Of a DNA stretch of 5,308 nt, positions 1-5,308 are shown piece after piece (within the stretch, counting starts at the first letter, position 1; each line of letters begins with the position of its first letter). Both the position numbers and the translations under genes were made by a program. The DNA comes from Bacillota bacterium. Its GTDB lineage: Bacteria; Bacillota; Syntrophomonadia; Syntrophomonadales; Syntrophomonadaceae. The stretch covers positions 1 to 5,308 of the forward strand of contig JAGFXV010000134.1 of assembly GCA_017861475.1 (NCBI GenBank), given 5' to 3'. The notes beneath the pieces are model-generated. The model was given only the letters and a program-made list of their open reading frames with translations, made no database searches and was not told where the DNA came from.

Positions 1-736
1 GGGGGATCTCCCATAACCAGGGCAGTCTGGCTGCCAGGGCTGCGATAAACAAACCCACAGCGATCAATAGATTTGTCCGGGGGAAAGGCTTTCCCCGCGT
101 ATCACAGGATTCATTTGCGGGATCTGCATTGATCGGCCTCCGGCCTTTACGGGAGCGCTTCCAGAAACAGATCACCAGCAACAGAATGATCAAGGCTGTG
201 CCCCACAGCAAAGGGGAAGTAAACGAAGTGCCCAGGAAAGCCGCTGATTTGTCGGCGATCCCTGAAGTTGGGAGTGAAGTGCTGATGCGCCGGCCGGTGA
301 TCCTGGCCGAGCTGTTCCCGGATAGGCCGTTAAAGTTATAGGTACCCAGCTCTTCAGCGGTTAAATGGTAATCACCGTCCTGATAGGTAAAAATCGCTTT
401 GGCTGCACCGTTAAAAAGTTTGGGAATATCGATTTTTAAATCATAAATCGATCCGTTCTCTACCTGGCCGGTTTGATGACCAACGGCCGATAACGGTATC
501 CCGTCAAAGCTGCCGAAAGCCCTTATTTTGCCGTTTCCCAGATCCTCGACGCCAATCTTGCTGTCATAGCTGCACTGCGGGTGAGTGGTTATTTTTACCG
601 CATACGTACCCGTCAAGGGGGGAAGATTTCCATCAGTGTTTGCCTGCGCTGTAACCGGGGCGACTGCGGTCAGGCCCAATCCGCTGATCAGACATATAAG
701 CAATAAAATTATTATCCCACCATGCATCCTTTTCAA
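1..736 (-). CDS. Putative GT-C (family 39-like) membrane glycosyltransferase with N-terminal extracytoplasmic domain; C-terminus beyond window
   Basis: The frame is open from a TTG at 734-736 to the window edge, giving 245 residues. Residues 1-32 form a signal peptide (KR, a hydrophobic core, then AQA before Asn33). Residues 33-170 are a polar, beta-rich-looking domain that I do not recognise. Residues 176-192 form a transmembrane helix followed by a basic stop-transfer stretch (KRSRKGRR), and residues 193-222 a cytoplasmic linker. A second helix, 223-238, runs into RLPWLWEIP at the edge. That last string resembles the first helix and start of the first outer loop in GT39/ArnT-type transferases, which use polyprenyl-phosphate sugars, and the in-to-out topology fits. 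The catalytic acidic motif would lie just outside the window, so the transferase call rests on one short match. The gene starts 25 bases after the deacetylase stop and is probably cotranscribed. The alternative is a membrane protein of unknown function. Confidence 0.6.
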   Translation of the reverse strand, partial: MKRMHGGIIILLLICLISGLGLTAVAPVTAQANTDGNLPPLTGTYAVKITTHPQCSYDSKIGVEDLGNGKIRAFGSFDGIPLSAVGHQTGQVENGSIYDLKIDIPKLFNGAAKAIFTYQDGDYHLTAEELGTYNFNGLSGNSSARITGRRISTSLPTSGIADKSAAFLGTSFTSPLLWGTALIILLLVICFWKRSRKGRRPINADPANESCDTRGKPFPRTNLLIAVGLFIAALAARLPWLWEIP

Positions 737-750
737 TGACGGTTCCTCTT
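734..750 (-). promoter_or_regulatory. Ribosome binding site and TTG start of the glycosyltransferase-like gene
   Basis: The minus strand reads AAGAGGAA (743-750), eight bases before the TTG at 734-736. An in-frame ATG exists three codons later (725-727), but it would sit 17 bases from the GAGG core, which is too far. Starting at TTG also puts the positive Lys-Arg pair in front of the signal-peptide core. TTG is therefore preferred. Confidence 0.6.
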
Positions 751-761
751 ACATGAAAAAA

Positions 762-1577
762 TCAATATTTGTGCAGCTTTTTAACAAACATCCGGTGACT
801 GAGATGACCATTTATACGTAACCGTTTCAGCAAATAAGGATCCGAGTTTGCCTGCACCAGACCTTCCTCGGAACTGGTGGCAGCCTGATAACCGCTTTTT
901 TTGACCATTTCAGCTATATTCCGGTTAAAATCACCGTAAGGATAACAGAAATAGCGAACTTCCTTGCCCAACTTCTGCTCCAGTATTTTCTTCGACTCCA
1001 GAATCTGCCGTTGGGCTTCGGCCGGACTGACTTTAGTCAGACTCGCATGGTCAAGCGCATGGGCGCCGATCGTAATGCCAGCATCATTCATTTCCTTTAT
1101 TTCCTGCCAGGTCAACATTTTATTTTCCGGCTGAAGATTTGCATAATAATCGTAAGCGTTGATACCACCGACGATATGGGGGACAATGAATACGGTGGCG
1201 GTATAGTTATATTTTTTCAGAATCGGCCAGGCATAACGGTAATTATCCTGATAGCCGTCATCGAAAGTAATCACGAAGGGCTTGTCAGGGAGTTTGCTGC
1301 CGGTCTGAAAATGATCGACCACATTTCCCGGACTGACCGAATGATAACCGTTATTTTTAAGATACTTCATTTGCCAGTCAAAATCCGCCGGCAATACCCG
1401 CAGACCAAAGCCCCCGGTATTTCTGTCCGGGTTGACTTTGTGGTAGGTCAAAATCGGAACACCTTCCGATGACGGCTTTTCTGCCAGCGGCGGCCGGTAA
1501 TGATCCCACATGAGGATGGAGCCAAGGATGATAAAAGATACAATTACCCAATATAAATATTTGTATGCGTTGGTCAT
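762..1577 (-). CDS. Membrane-anchored polysaccharide deacetylase (carbohydrate esterase family 4)
   Basis: This 271-residue protein should remove acetyl (or other N/O-acyl) groups from a cell-surface polysaccharide using a metal-bound active site outside the membrane. A hydrophobic helix at residues 8-23 with a short cytoplasmic head serves as uncleaved anchor. The family signature VPILTYHKV is at 40-48. The NodB-type core follows: motif 1 TFDDGY at 104-109 (Asp106 the likely base, Asp107 a metal ligand), motif 2 HALDH at 173-177 (His173 and His177 metal ligands), and motif 3 RYFCYPYG at 208-215. The residue after His173 is Ala rather than the usual Ser/Thr. The length suits a single-domain enzyme. 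The ATG has GGGAG five bases upstream. It is first in an apparent two-gene operon with the glycosyltransferase-like gene. The substrate (peptidoglycan, poly-N-acetylglucosamine or another glycan) cannot be told from the sequence. Confidence 0.9.
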   Translation of the reverse strand: MTNAYKYLYWVIVSFIILGSILMWDHYRPPLAEKPSSEGVPILTYHKVNPDRNTGGFGLRVLPADFDWQMKYLKNNGYHSVSPGNVVDHFQTGSKLPDKPFVITFDDGYQDNYRYAWPILKKYNYTATVFIVPHIVGGINAYDYYANLQPENKMLTWQEIKEMNDAGITIGAHALDHASLTKVSPAEAQRQILESKKILEQKLGKEVRYFCYPYGDFNRNIAEMVKKSGYQAATSSEEGLVQANSDPYLLKRLRINGHLSHRMFVKKLHKY

Positions 1578-1578
1578 G

Positions 1579-1645
1579 ATATCTCCCGTGGTCGTGCAGT
1601 CGGCTGCAGCAAGGTTATATCATCAGTTTTTCAATAGGGAGATAT
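1579..1645 (-). promoter_or_regulatory. Leader inverted repeat overlapping the deacetylase ribosome binding site
   Basis: On the minus strand, ATATCTCCC (1637-1645) is exactly complementary to GGGAGATAT (1579-1587), which contains the Shine-Dalgarno sequence of the deacetylase gene. The 49-base loop holds a smaller hairpin, TGCAG/CTGCA around a CCGA loop (1595-1608). In a transcript starting upstream of 1645 this stem would hide the ribosome binding site. It would not form if transcription starts near 1607, as the extended -10 at 1614-1622 suggests. The repeat is seen directly; the function is inference. Confidence 0.3.
1614..1622 (-). promoter_or_regulatory. Possible extended -10 promoter for the deacetylase operon
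   Basis: The minus strand reads TGATATAAC, a five-of-six match to TATAAT with the upstream TG of an extended -10 element. There is no good -35 hexamer 17 bases further up (TCTCCC), which extended -10 promoters can tolerate. The start would fall near 1607, about 30 bases before the ATG. It lies between the upstream terminator and the gene, where a promoter is expected. Confidence 0.4.
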
Positions 1646-1714
1646 AGTTATTCCAATATTTCTGGTTTCTTTCTGTGGGTAGAGGATTTTTGATCATCGC
1701 ATAACTTATTCATT

Positions 1715-1757
1715 AAAAAAGCGATCCCGGAACCGAGAGAATCGGTTCCGGGATCGC
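1715..1757 (-). terminator. Intrinsic terminator of the tetR-acyl-CoA synthetase operon
   Basis: Two perfect 16-base arms (1721-1736 and 1742-1757; GCGATCCCGGAACCGA and its complement) enclose a five-base loop. On the minus strand they are followed directly by six T residues (1715-1720). The hairpin starts 35 bases after the synthetase stop codon. The T-tract is present only in the minus-strand reading, so it ends this operon and separates it from the deacetylase unit. Confidence 0.93.
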
Positions 1758-1792
1758 AGCATTCGGGAGATGGTTTTGCCCGGTTGGTTGCC

Positions 1793-3634
1793 TTATTCTA
1801 CATACATGGCTTCGATCATATCAGCGTATTTTTCGTTGATGGCTTTGCGTTTGATCTTCAACGTAGGCGTCAGTTCACCGGTTTCCTGGCTGAATTCATA
1901 AGGCAGCAGGGTGAAATATTTGACCTGTTCCACCTGCCCCAGATCCCTGGTGCGATTGTCGATCAATTCCCGGTAGAAAGCGATGACTTCAGGCTTTTGC
2001 ACCAATTCCTCCCGGCTGGCATAGCTGATGCCCTTGGCTTTGGCCCATCCTTCCAGTGCTTCGAAACTGGGACTGATCAGCGCGGATACATATTTGCGGC
2101 CATCGCCGATGGTGGCAGCGTTGTCGATGTAAAAGTCTTCCTTGAGCAACGTTTCAATATGCTGGGGAGCGATATATTTGCCGCCCGAGGTCTTCATCAT
2201 ATCCTTGATCCGGTCGGTGATGCTCAAATAGCCTTCCTCATCTATAAAGCCGACATCGCCGGTTTTCATGTAGCCATCTTCGGTGAGCACTTCTTTGGTG
2301 AGCTCGGGATCTTTGTAGTAGCCGATCATCATGGAAGGGCTTTTGGCCAGGATTTCGCCTTCCTCGGAGAATTTTACATCCATGAGCGGAACGACCGGTC
2401 CGCAGGTACCGAATTTGTTGTGTTCAGGATTGGCCACGGTGATGACGAAGCATTCGGTCATGCCGTAGCCCTGCAGCAACAGCACGCCGGCACTGAAGAA
2501 GAACTCGGCAATCTCACCGGAAAAGGCCGCTCCGCCGCAGTTATAGACCTTGTTGCGTCCGCCGAAGATGTTGCGGATGTTTTTCAGTACCTTTTCATCG
2601 GCCATGGCATACTGTTTCTGCAATTCTTCGGGAATGGGCTTGCCTTCTTTTTTCAGAGTCTCGTATTGCTTGCCGATCGCCAGCGCCCATTTAAATCCCT
2701 GCTGCTGTTCGGGAGGAGCCATGCTGATGCCATGCTGGACAGTAGCATAGATCTTTTCCCACATGCGGGGCACACTGCACATATAATGAGGTCTGGATTC
2801 CACCAGGAATTGATTGATAGCTTTGGTATCGTGGCAATAATCCACCTGGCCGTTGCCGCAGAGGATAAAGTAGCTCCAGGCCCGTTCAAATACATGGGAC
2901 AGGGGCAGGAAGGCCAGATTGACATCCGTTTCCACGATGGGGATATGGTACCCGGTGGCAAACAACATGGCAAACCAGTTTTTATGGGTCAGCATGACCG
3001 CTTTGGGCGTGCCGGTGGTGCCTGACGTATAGATCAGGGTGGACAGATCCTCTGAATCCAGTTTGGCAATGCGCTCTTCCAGCTCAGCTTCCCGGTCCGA
3101 TTTTCTGCCCATTTCCAGAAAATCATCAAAATACATTACTTCGGGACGTTTTTCAATCGTGGCAATCTTATCAAAAACAATAATTTTTTCCAGCGTCGGG
3201 CAGTCTGCGCCCAGCAGGGACAAAGCCTTGTCATATTGCTCCTGGTTGCCGGCAAACAGGATACGGATCTCGGCATGATTTACGATATATTTCAGCTCGG
3301 CCGCCGAATTGGTGGCATAAACCGGAACAGAAGCGGCTTTGACGGTAAATGAGGCATAATCTGCAACCGCCCATTCCACCCGGTTGTTGGCAAAGATCCC
3401 GACAAATTCTCCTTCTTTGACGCCGAAGTCAAGAAGTCCTTGGGCGGTGGCATCGATCAGTTCCCCGAATTCCTTCCAGGTGTAGGCGAGCCATTCCCCG
3501 TAGGGTTTATGACGAACCGCTATCTTGCTGTCGCCGTATTTGGCTACCCGGCTGCGGACCATCAGTGCCAGATGCTTTTCCCGGGCCAGATACTCTTCAA
3601 ATTCCTTTTCATAATCAGGTTTTGCTCCGTTCAT
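1793..3634 (-). CDS. Long-chain fatty acyl-CoA synthetase (AMP-forming)
   Basis: This 613-residue enzyme of the adenylate-forming superfamily activates a fatty acid with ATP to an acyl-adenylate and then transfers it to coenzyme A, feeding lipid synthesis or beta-oxidation. The ATP-binding loop YTSGTTGTPK is at 202-211, YGMTE at 390-394, TGD at 458-460 (ribose-binding Asp460), the hinge region DRIKDMMKTSGGKYIAPQ at 474-491, and the C-terminal PTLKIKRK at 590-597 with Lys593 the likely adenylation lysine. The hinge wording and roughly 600-residue length fit the long-chain (COG1022/FAA1-like) branch rather than acetyl-CoA synthetases. There is no signal peptide or membrane helix, so it is cytoplasmic or peripheral. 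The ATG at 3632-3634 has AAAGGA nine bases upstream. It lies 50 bases after tetR and ends before a strong terminator, so it is probably repressed by that regulator. The exact chain length is not readable. Confidence 0.93.
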   Translation of the reverse strand: MNGAKPDYEKEFEEYLAREKHLALMVRSRVAKYGDSKIAVRHKPYGEWLAYTWKEFGELIDATAQGLLDFGVKEGEFVGIFANNRVEWAVADYASFTVKAASVPVYATNSAAELKYIVNHAEIRILFAGNQEQYDKALSLLGADCPTLEKIIVFDKIATIEKRPEVMYFDDFLEMGRKSDREAELEERIAKLDSEDLSTLIYTSGTTGTPKAVMLTHKNWFAMLFATGYHIPIVETDVNLAFLPLSHVFERAWSYFILCGNGQVDYCHDTKAINQFLVESRPHYMCSVPRMWEKIYATVQHGISMAPPEQQQGFKWALAIGKQYETLKKEGKPIPEELQKQYAMADEKVLKNIRNIFGGRNKVYNCGGAAFSGEIAEFFFSAGVLLLQGYGMTECFVITVANPEHNKFGTCGPVVPLMDVKFSEEGEILAKSPSMMIGYYKDPELTKEVLTEDGYMKTGDVGFIDEEGYLSITDRIKDMMKTSGGKYIAPQHIETLLKEDFYIDNAATIGDGRKYVSALISPSFEALEGWAKAKGISYASREELVQKPEVIAFYRELIDNRTRDLGQVEQVKYFTLLPYEFSQETGELTPTLKIKRKAINEKYADMIEAMYVE

Positions 3635-3684
3635 TCAATCAAATCCTTTCCTCATAAACATTTGCTGTATCCGGTAAGCAAAAA

Positions 3685-4293
3685 TTATTTCTTCCCGCTG
3701 TCAACCCCCTCGTTTTTCAGGTTTTTTTCCATACCTTCCGCACGGAGGTAGGTCATAAATACTTTGATAAACAATTCAGCCTGGTCGTGGAATGAAATCG
3801 AATCGGGGAAAGCCAGGCGGTGAAAGACCAGGCCGTTAAAAAAGATCGTGAAGAAAAATCCCAGTTCAGCGGACAAGCCGGTTGCCTCAGCCACTCCGTT
3901 GCCGTAGTAGGAATCTGCTTCCTTCACCATTTCAAAGCCGCCTTCCTTGTTCTGCTGGCGGTAATAATCAATGGTCAGCATAACGATATCGGCAAACCAT
4001 TGCTCTTTTTCCATGATATAGTTGCTGAAGGCCCTGATCCGGTCTTCCAGTGGCGTATCTTCCTTGATGGATGCAATCGCTCCCGAAATGTCACGGCGAC
4101 TGGCCAGTTGCAGCATGTTTTCCAGAATGGATTTTTTGGTGGGGAAGTAATGATAAAGCGTACCGGTGGAAACGCCCAGCGATTCGGCAATTTCCCGCAT
4201 GGTAACGTCACTGTAGCCGCGATGGGCAAAGTCATCGAAGTATTTCTGCAGCAGTTCGTTGCGATAGGCATCGTGATCAACGATTTTTGGCAT
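3685..4293 (-). CDS. TetR/AcrR-family transcriptional regulator, probably fatty-acid responsive
   Basis: The 202-residue protein has the usual TetR length and layout. Its N-terminal DNA-binding domain contains the helix-turn-helix at about 32-51, with the typical string STGTLYHYFPTKKSI at 42-56. A helical, less conserved C-terminal domain for ligand binding and dimerisation follows, including an aromatic stretch, GFFFTIFFNGLVFHRLAF, at 145-162. The ATG at 4291-4293 is chosen because AGGAGG lies six bases upstream. A GTG at 4306-4308 overlaps that ribosome binding site and is rejected. The gene is followed after 50 bases by the acyl-CoA synthetase, and a large palindrome lies in its own leader, so autorepression of a tetR-synthetase operon relieved by a fatty acid or acyl-CoA is a reasonable inference, by analogy with FadR-type TetR proteins of Bacillota. 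The ligand is not proven, and control of the neighbouring exporter is also possible. Confidence 0.9.
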   Translation of the reverse strand: MPKIVDHDAYRNELLQKYFDDFAHRGYSDVTMREIAESLGVSTGTLYHYFPTKKSILENMLQLASRRDISGAIASIKEDTPLEDRIRAFSNYIMEKEQWFADIVMLTIDYYRQQNKEGGFEMVKEADSYYGNGVAEATGLSAELGFFFTIFFNGLVFHRLAFPDSISFHDQAELFIKVFMTYLRAEGMEKNLKNEGVDSGKK

Positions 4294-4305
4294 GGTAAAC
4301 CTCCT
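4294..4305 (-). promoter_or_regulatory. Ribosome binding site deciding the tetR start
   Basis: AGGAGG (4300-4305 on the minus strand) is followed by a six-base spacer, TTTACC, and then ATG. This consensus site fixes the start at 4293 and excludes the in-frame GTG five codons upstream. Confidence 0.85.
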
Positions 4306-4329
4306 CACGGCATATACAGTTATATCAAT

Positions 4330-4361
4330 GTATTTTATATCAAACGTTCGATATAAAATAC
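4330..4361. promoter_or_regulatory. 32-base near-perfect palindrome, probable TetR operator
   Basis: Twelve-base arms GTATTTTATATC (4330-4341) and its exact complement (4350-4361) flank a centre that is itself palindromic (AACGTT, 4343-4348). Only one pair in the whole 32 bases is mismatched. It lies immediately downstream of the predicted -10, covering the likely transcription start, a standard place for a TetR repressor. TetR dimers often bind symmetric sites of about 15-30 bases, and the inner 18 bases (ATATCAAACGTTCGATAT) may be the core. No rich T-tract or gene arrangement supports a terminator role. Confidence 0.65.
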
Positions 4362-4370
4362 GTTAATTAA

Positions 4371-4399
4371 TATTTATCACTATACTTAATATTTGTCAA
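4371..4399 (-). promoter_or_regulatory. Predicted promoter of the tetR-acyl-CoA synthetase operon
   Basis: The minus strand has a consensus -35, TTGACA (4394-4399), a 17-base spacer, and TAAATA (4371-4376) as a modest -10 with a preceding TG (4378-4379). Initiation would be near 4364, at the edge of the palindrome, leaving a leader of about 70 bases. The -35 is convincing; the -10 matches only three of six positions, helped by the TG. Confidence 0.55.
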
Positions 4400-4435
4400 T
4401 GATCATTCGTAATCGGAATGGAATTTCGTGATGAG

Positions 4436-4464
4436 GAAGCAAGGGAATTAAATCCCCCTGCTTC
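4436..4464 (-). other. Hairpin spanning the stop codon of the MFS gene
   Basis: The minus strand forms a 12-pair stem (arms 4453-4464 and 4436-4447, with two G-U pairs) around a five-base loop that carries the beginning of the TAA stop. No T-tract follows, so it is not a canonical intrinsic terminator. It may be a weak or factor-dependent terminator or a 3' stabiliser between the exporter gene and tetR. Confidence 0.4.
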
Positions 4465-5308
4465 GATGGAGGCGGCGGCTGCCGGTGATCAGAGTAAGGA
4501 AAGACAGCAGACAGGCAATGACGGCGGTATAATAGGCGAGATTGAGGCCCAGATCCAGCATAAAACCACCCAGGGCTGGGCCGATCGTCCGTCCCAGGCT
4601 GTCATAGCCGTTCAGGATACCCATGGCTGAACCCTGGCCGGTCAGCGTTCGTTTGGAAACGGCCGAGGAAATCGACGGGCGAATCAAAGCGGAGCCGGCT
4701 GAGTAAACCGTCATGAAAACAATGGAGGAAGGAATATTATATGTAAACAAAAATAGTCCGAAGCTTATGCCCATCACGGCTATTCCGGCAGCGGCGGTTT
4801 TTTCCTCGCCGAAACGATTGATCAGTTTGCCCACCAGCAGACCCTGCACCAGGGCCATGGCAATACCGGCGGCGGTAAATGCCCAGCCGATGTCACGCGC
4901 GGTAAAGGAGATTTTTTGCTCGGCAAACAGCGCAAAAGTTCCCTGATGGATGGATTCTCCAATGCTGCTCAAACAGATACACAGGAACAGGACGGCCAGG
5001 GGCGTCTTCAATCCTTCCAGCAGGGAAGCTCTTTCAATCTTGCGGATGATCCGCTTTTCAACCGGCAGTGATTCAGGCAGGAGAAAATATACTGAAACAC
5101 TGTTAACCAGAGCCAGCAGACCAGCAAATATAAAAGGAAAGGCCAGCGATATGCCGGATAAAATTCGGCCGATGGCCGGCCCGAATACCATTCCCATCCC
5201 CATGGCCGCACCGATCAATCCCATGGCTGAGCCGCGTTTTTCCAAACTGGTGGAATCACCGATATAGGCCATGGCCGTAGGCATGGTCGCGCATGCCAGA
5301 ATGGCTCC
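4448..5308 (-). CDS. MFS drug/proton-antiporter-type exporter; N-terminus beyond window
   Basis: The frame is open to the window edge, so this is the last 286 residues of a transporter that should total roughly 390-400. Numbering from the edge, GMGMVFGPAIG at 37-47 is motif C, the antiporter signature of helix 5 in 12-helix drug exporters. A charged central loop lies at about 79-100. Hydrophobic helices matching numbers 7-12 follow at about 106-125, 146-165, 178-199, 203-220, 233-258 and 262-280. GKLINRFGEEK at 160-170 is the second-half copy of motif A between helices 8 and 9. The Met at 5284 (residue 9) is internal: the open frame and family alignment continue through it. The likely role is proton-driven efflux of a small molecule from the cytoplasm; the substrate is unknown. 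It lies upstream of tetR on the same strand, which could mean shared control. Confidence 0.88.
   Translation of the reverse strand, partial: GAILACATMPTAMAYIGDSTSLEKRGSAMGLIGAAMGMGMVFGPAIGRILSGISLAFPFIFAGLLALVNSVSVYFLLPESLPVEKRIIRKIERASLLEGLKTPLAVLFLCICLSSIGESIHQGTFALFAEQKISFTARDIGWAFTAAGIAMALVQGLLVGKLINRFGEEKTAAAGIAVMGISFGLFLFTYNIPSSIVFMTVYSAGSALIRPSISSAVSKRTLTGQGSAMGILNGYDSLGRTIGPALGGFMLDLGLNLAYYTAVIACLLSFLTLITGSRRLHRSRGI

Noticed and set aside
260..272. LPTSG followed by a helix and basic residues, resembling a sortase signal
   Set aside because: The motif is LPxSG rather than LPxTG, it is about 16 residues from the helix, and the frame continues into another membrane helix rather than ending.
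585..821. Plus-strand open frame across the deacetylase-glycosyltransferase junction
   Set aside because: It has no convincing ribosome binding site and overlaps the coding strand of two better genes.
1011..1472. Plus-strand open frame of 153 codons
   Set aside because: It is antisense to the deacetylase catalytic core, whose motifs are clear; no family features.
1784..3025. A 413-codon open frame on the plus strand
   Set aside because: It lies wholly antisense to the well-supported acyl-CoA synthetase, has no recognisable domain, and its frame is a by-product of that gene's codon usage.
3635..3655. Six-codon open frame (MRKGFD) directly before the acyl-CoA synthetase start
   Set aside because: It lacks a ribosome binding site, and its sequence is simply the Shine-Dalgarno region of the synthetase gene.
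3661..3682. Six-base inverted repeat (TTTGCT/AGCAAA) between tetR and the synthetase gene
   Set aside because: The stem is short and AT-rich with a ten-base loop and no T-tract after it; too weak to call a terminator or processing site.
4294..4308. Upstream GTG start adding five residues to the TetR protein
   Set aside because: The GTG overlaps the AGGAGG that serves the ATG at 4293 and has no site of its own.
1..5308. Mobile elements, CRISPR arrays, tRNA or other RNA genes
   Set aside because: I saw no transposase or integrase, no terminal or spaced direct repeats, and no tRNA-like or riboswitch-like sequence.

Overview
The window looks like ordinary chromosomal DNA from a bacterium of the Bacillota (Firmicutes). 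Strong AGGAGG-type ribosome binding sites, a TTG start, short operons, a classic intrinsic terminator and the overall protein style all point that way. An anaerobic, spore-former-like lineage such as the Negativicutes or Clostridia is my guess; this is an impression from protein style, not a search result. All five genes lie on the minus strand, so the window reads from right to left. There are no RNA genes, mobile elements, CRISPR arrays or long repeats.

In transcription order the right edge holds the C-terminal two thirds of a major facilitator superfamily (MFS) exporter of the drug/proton antiporter type (4448-5308, N-terminus outside the window). A 154-base gap follows. It contains a good promoter and a near-perfect 32-base palindrome just downstream of it, and then a TetR-family regulator (3685-4293) and, 50 bases further on, a long-chain fatty acyl-CoA synthetase (1793-3634). 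The regulator and synthetase look like one autoregulated operon in which a FadR-like TetR repressor controls fatty-acid activation. The operon ends in a strong intrinsic terminator (1715-1757).

A second transcription unit begins in the 215-base gap at 1578-1792. It encodes a membrane-anchored polysaccharide deacetylase (762-1577). Only 25 bases later comes a TTG-initiated gene that runs off the left edge (1-736). That protein has a signal peptide, an extracytoplasmic domain I do not recognise, a transmembrane helix, a basic cytoplasmic linker, and then what looks like the first helix of a GT-C (family 39 / ArnT-like) lipid-carrier-dependent glycosyltransferase. The pair suggests modification of a cell-surface glycan.

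Most of the window is conventional. The points most worth a second look are the apparent sensor- or lectin-like domain fused to a GT-C glycosyltransferase, the large palindrome at the tetR promoter, and a 9-bp inverted repeat that could mask the ribosome binding site of the deacetylase gene.
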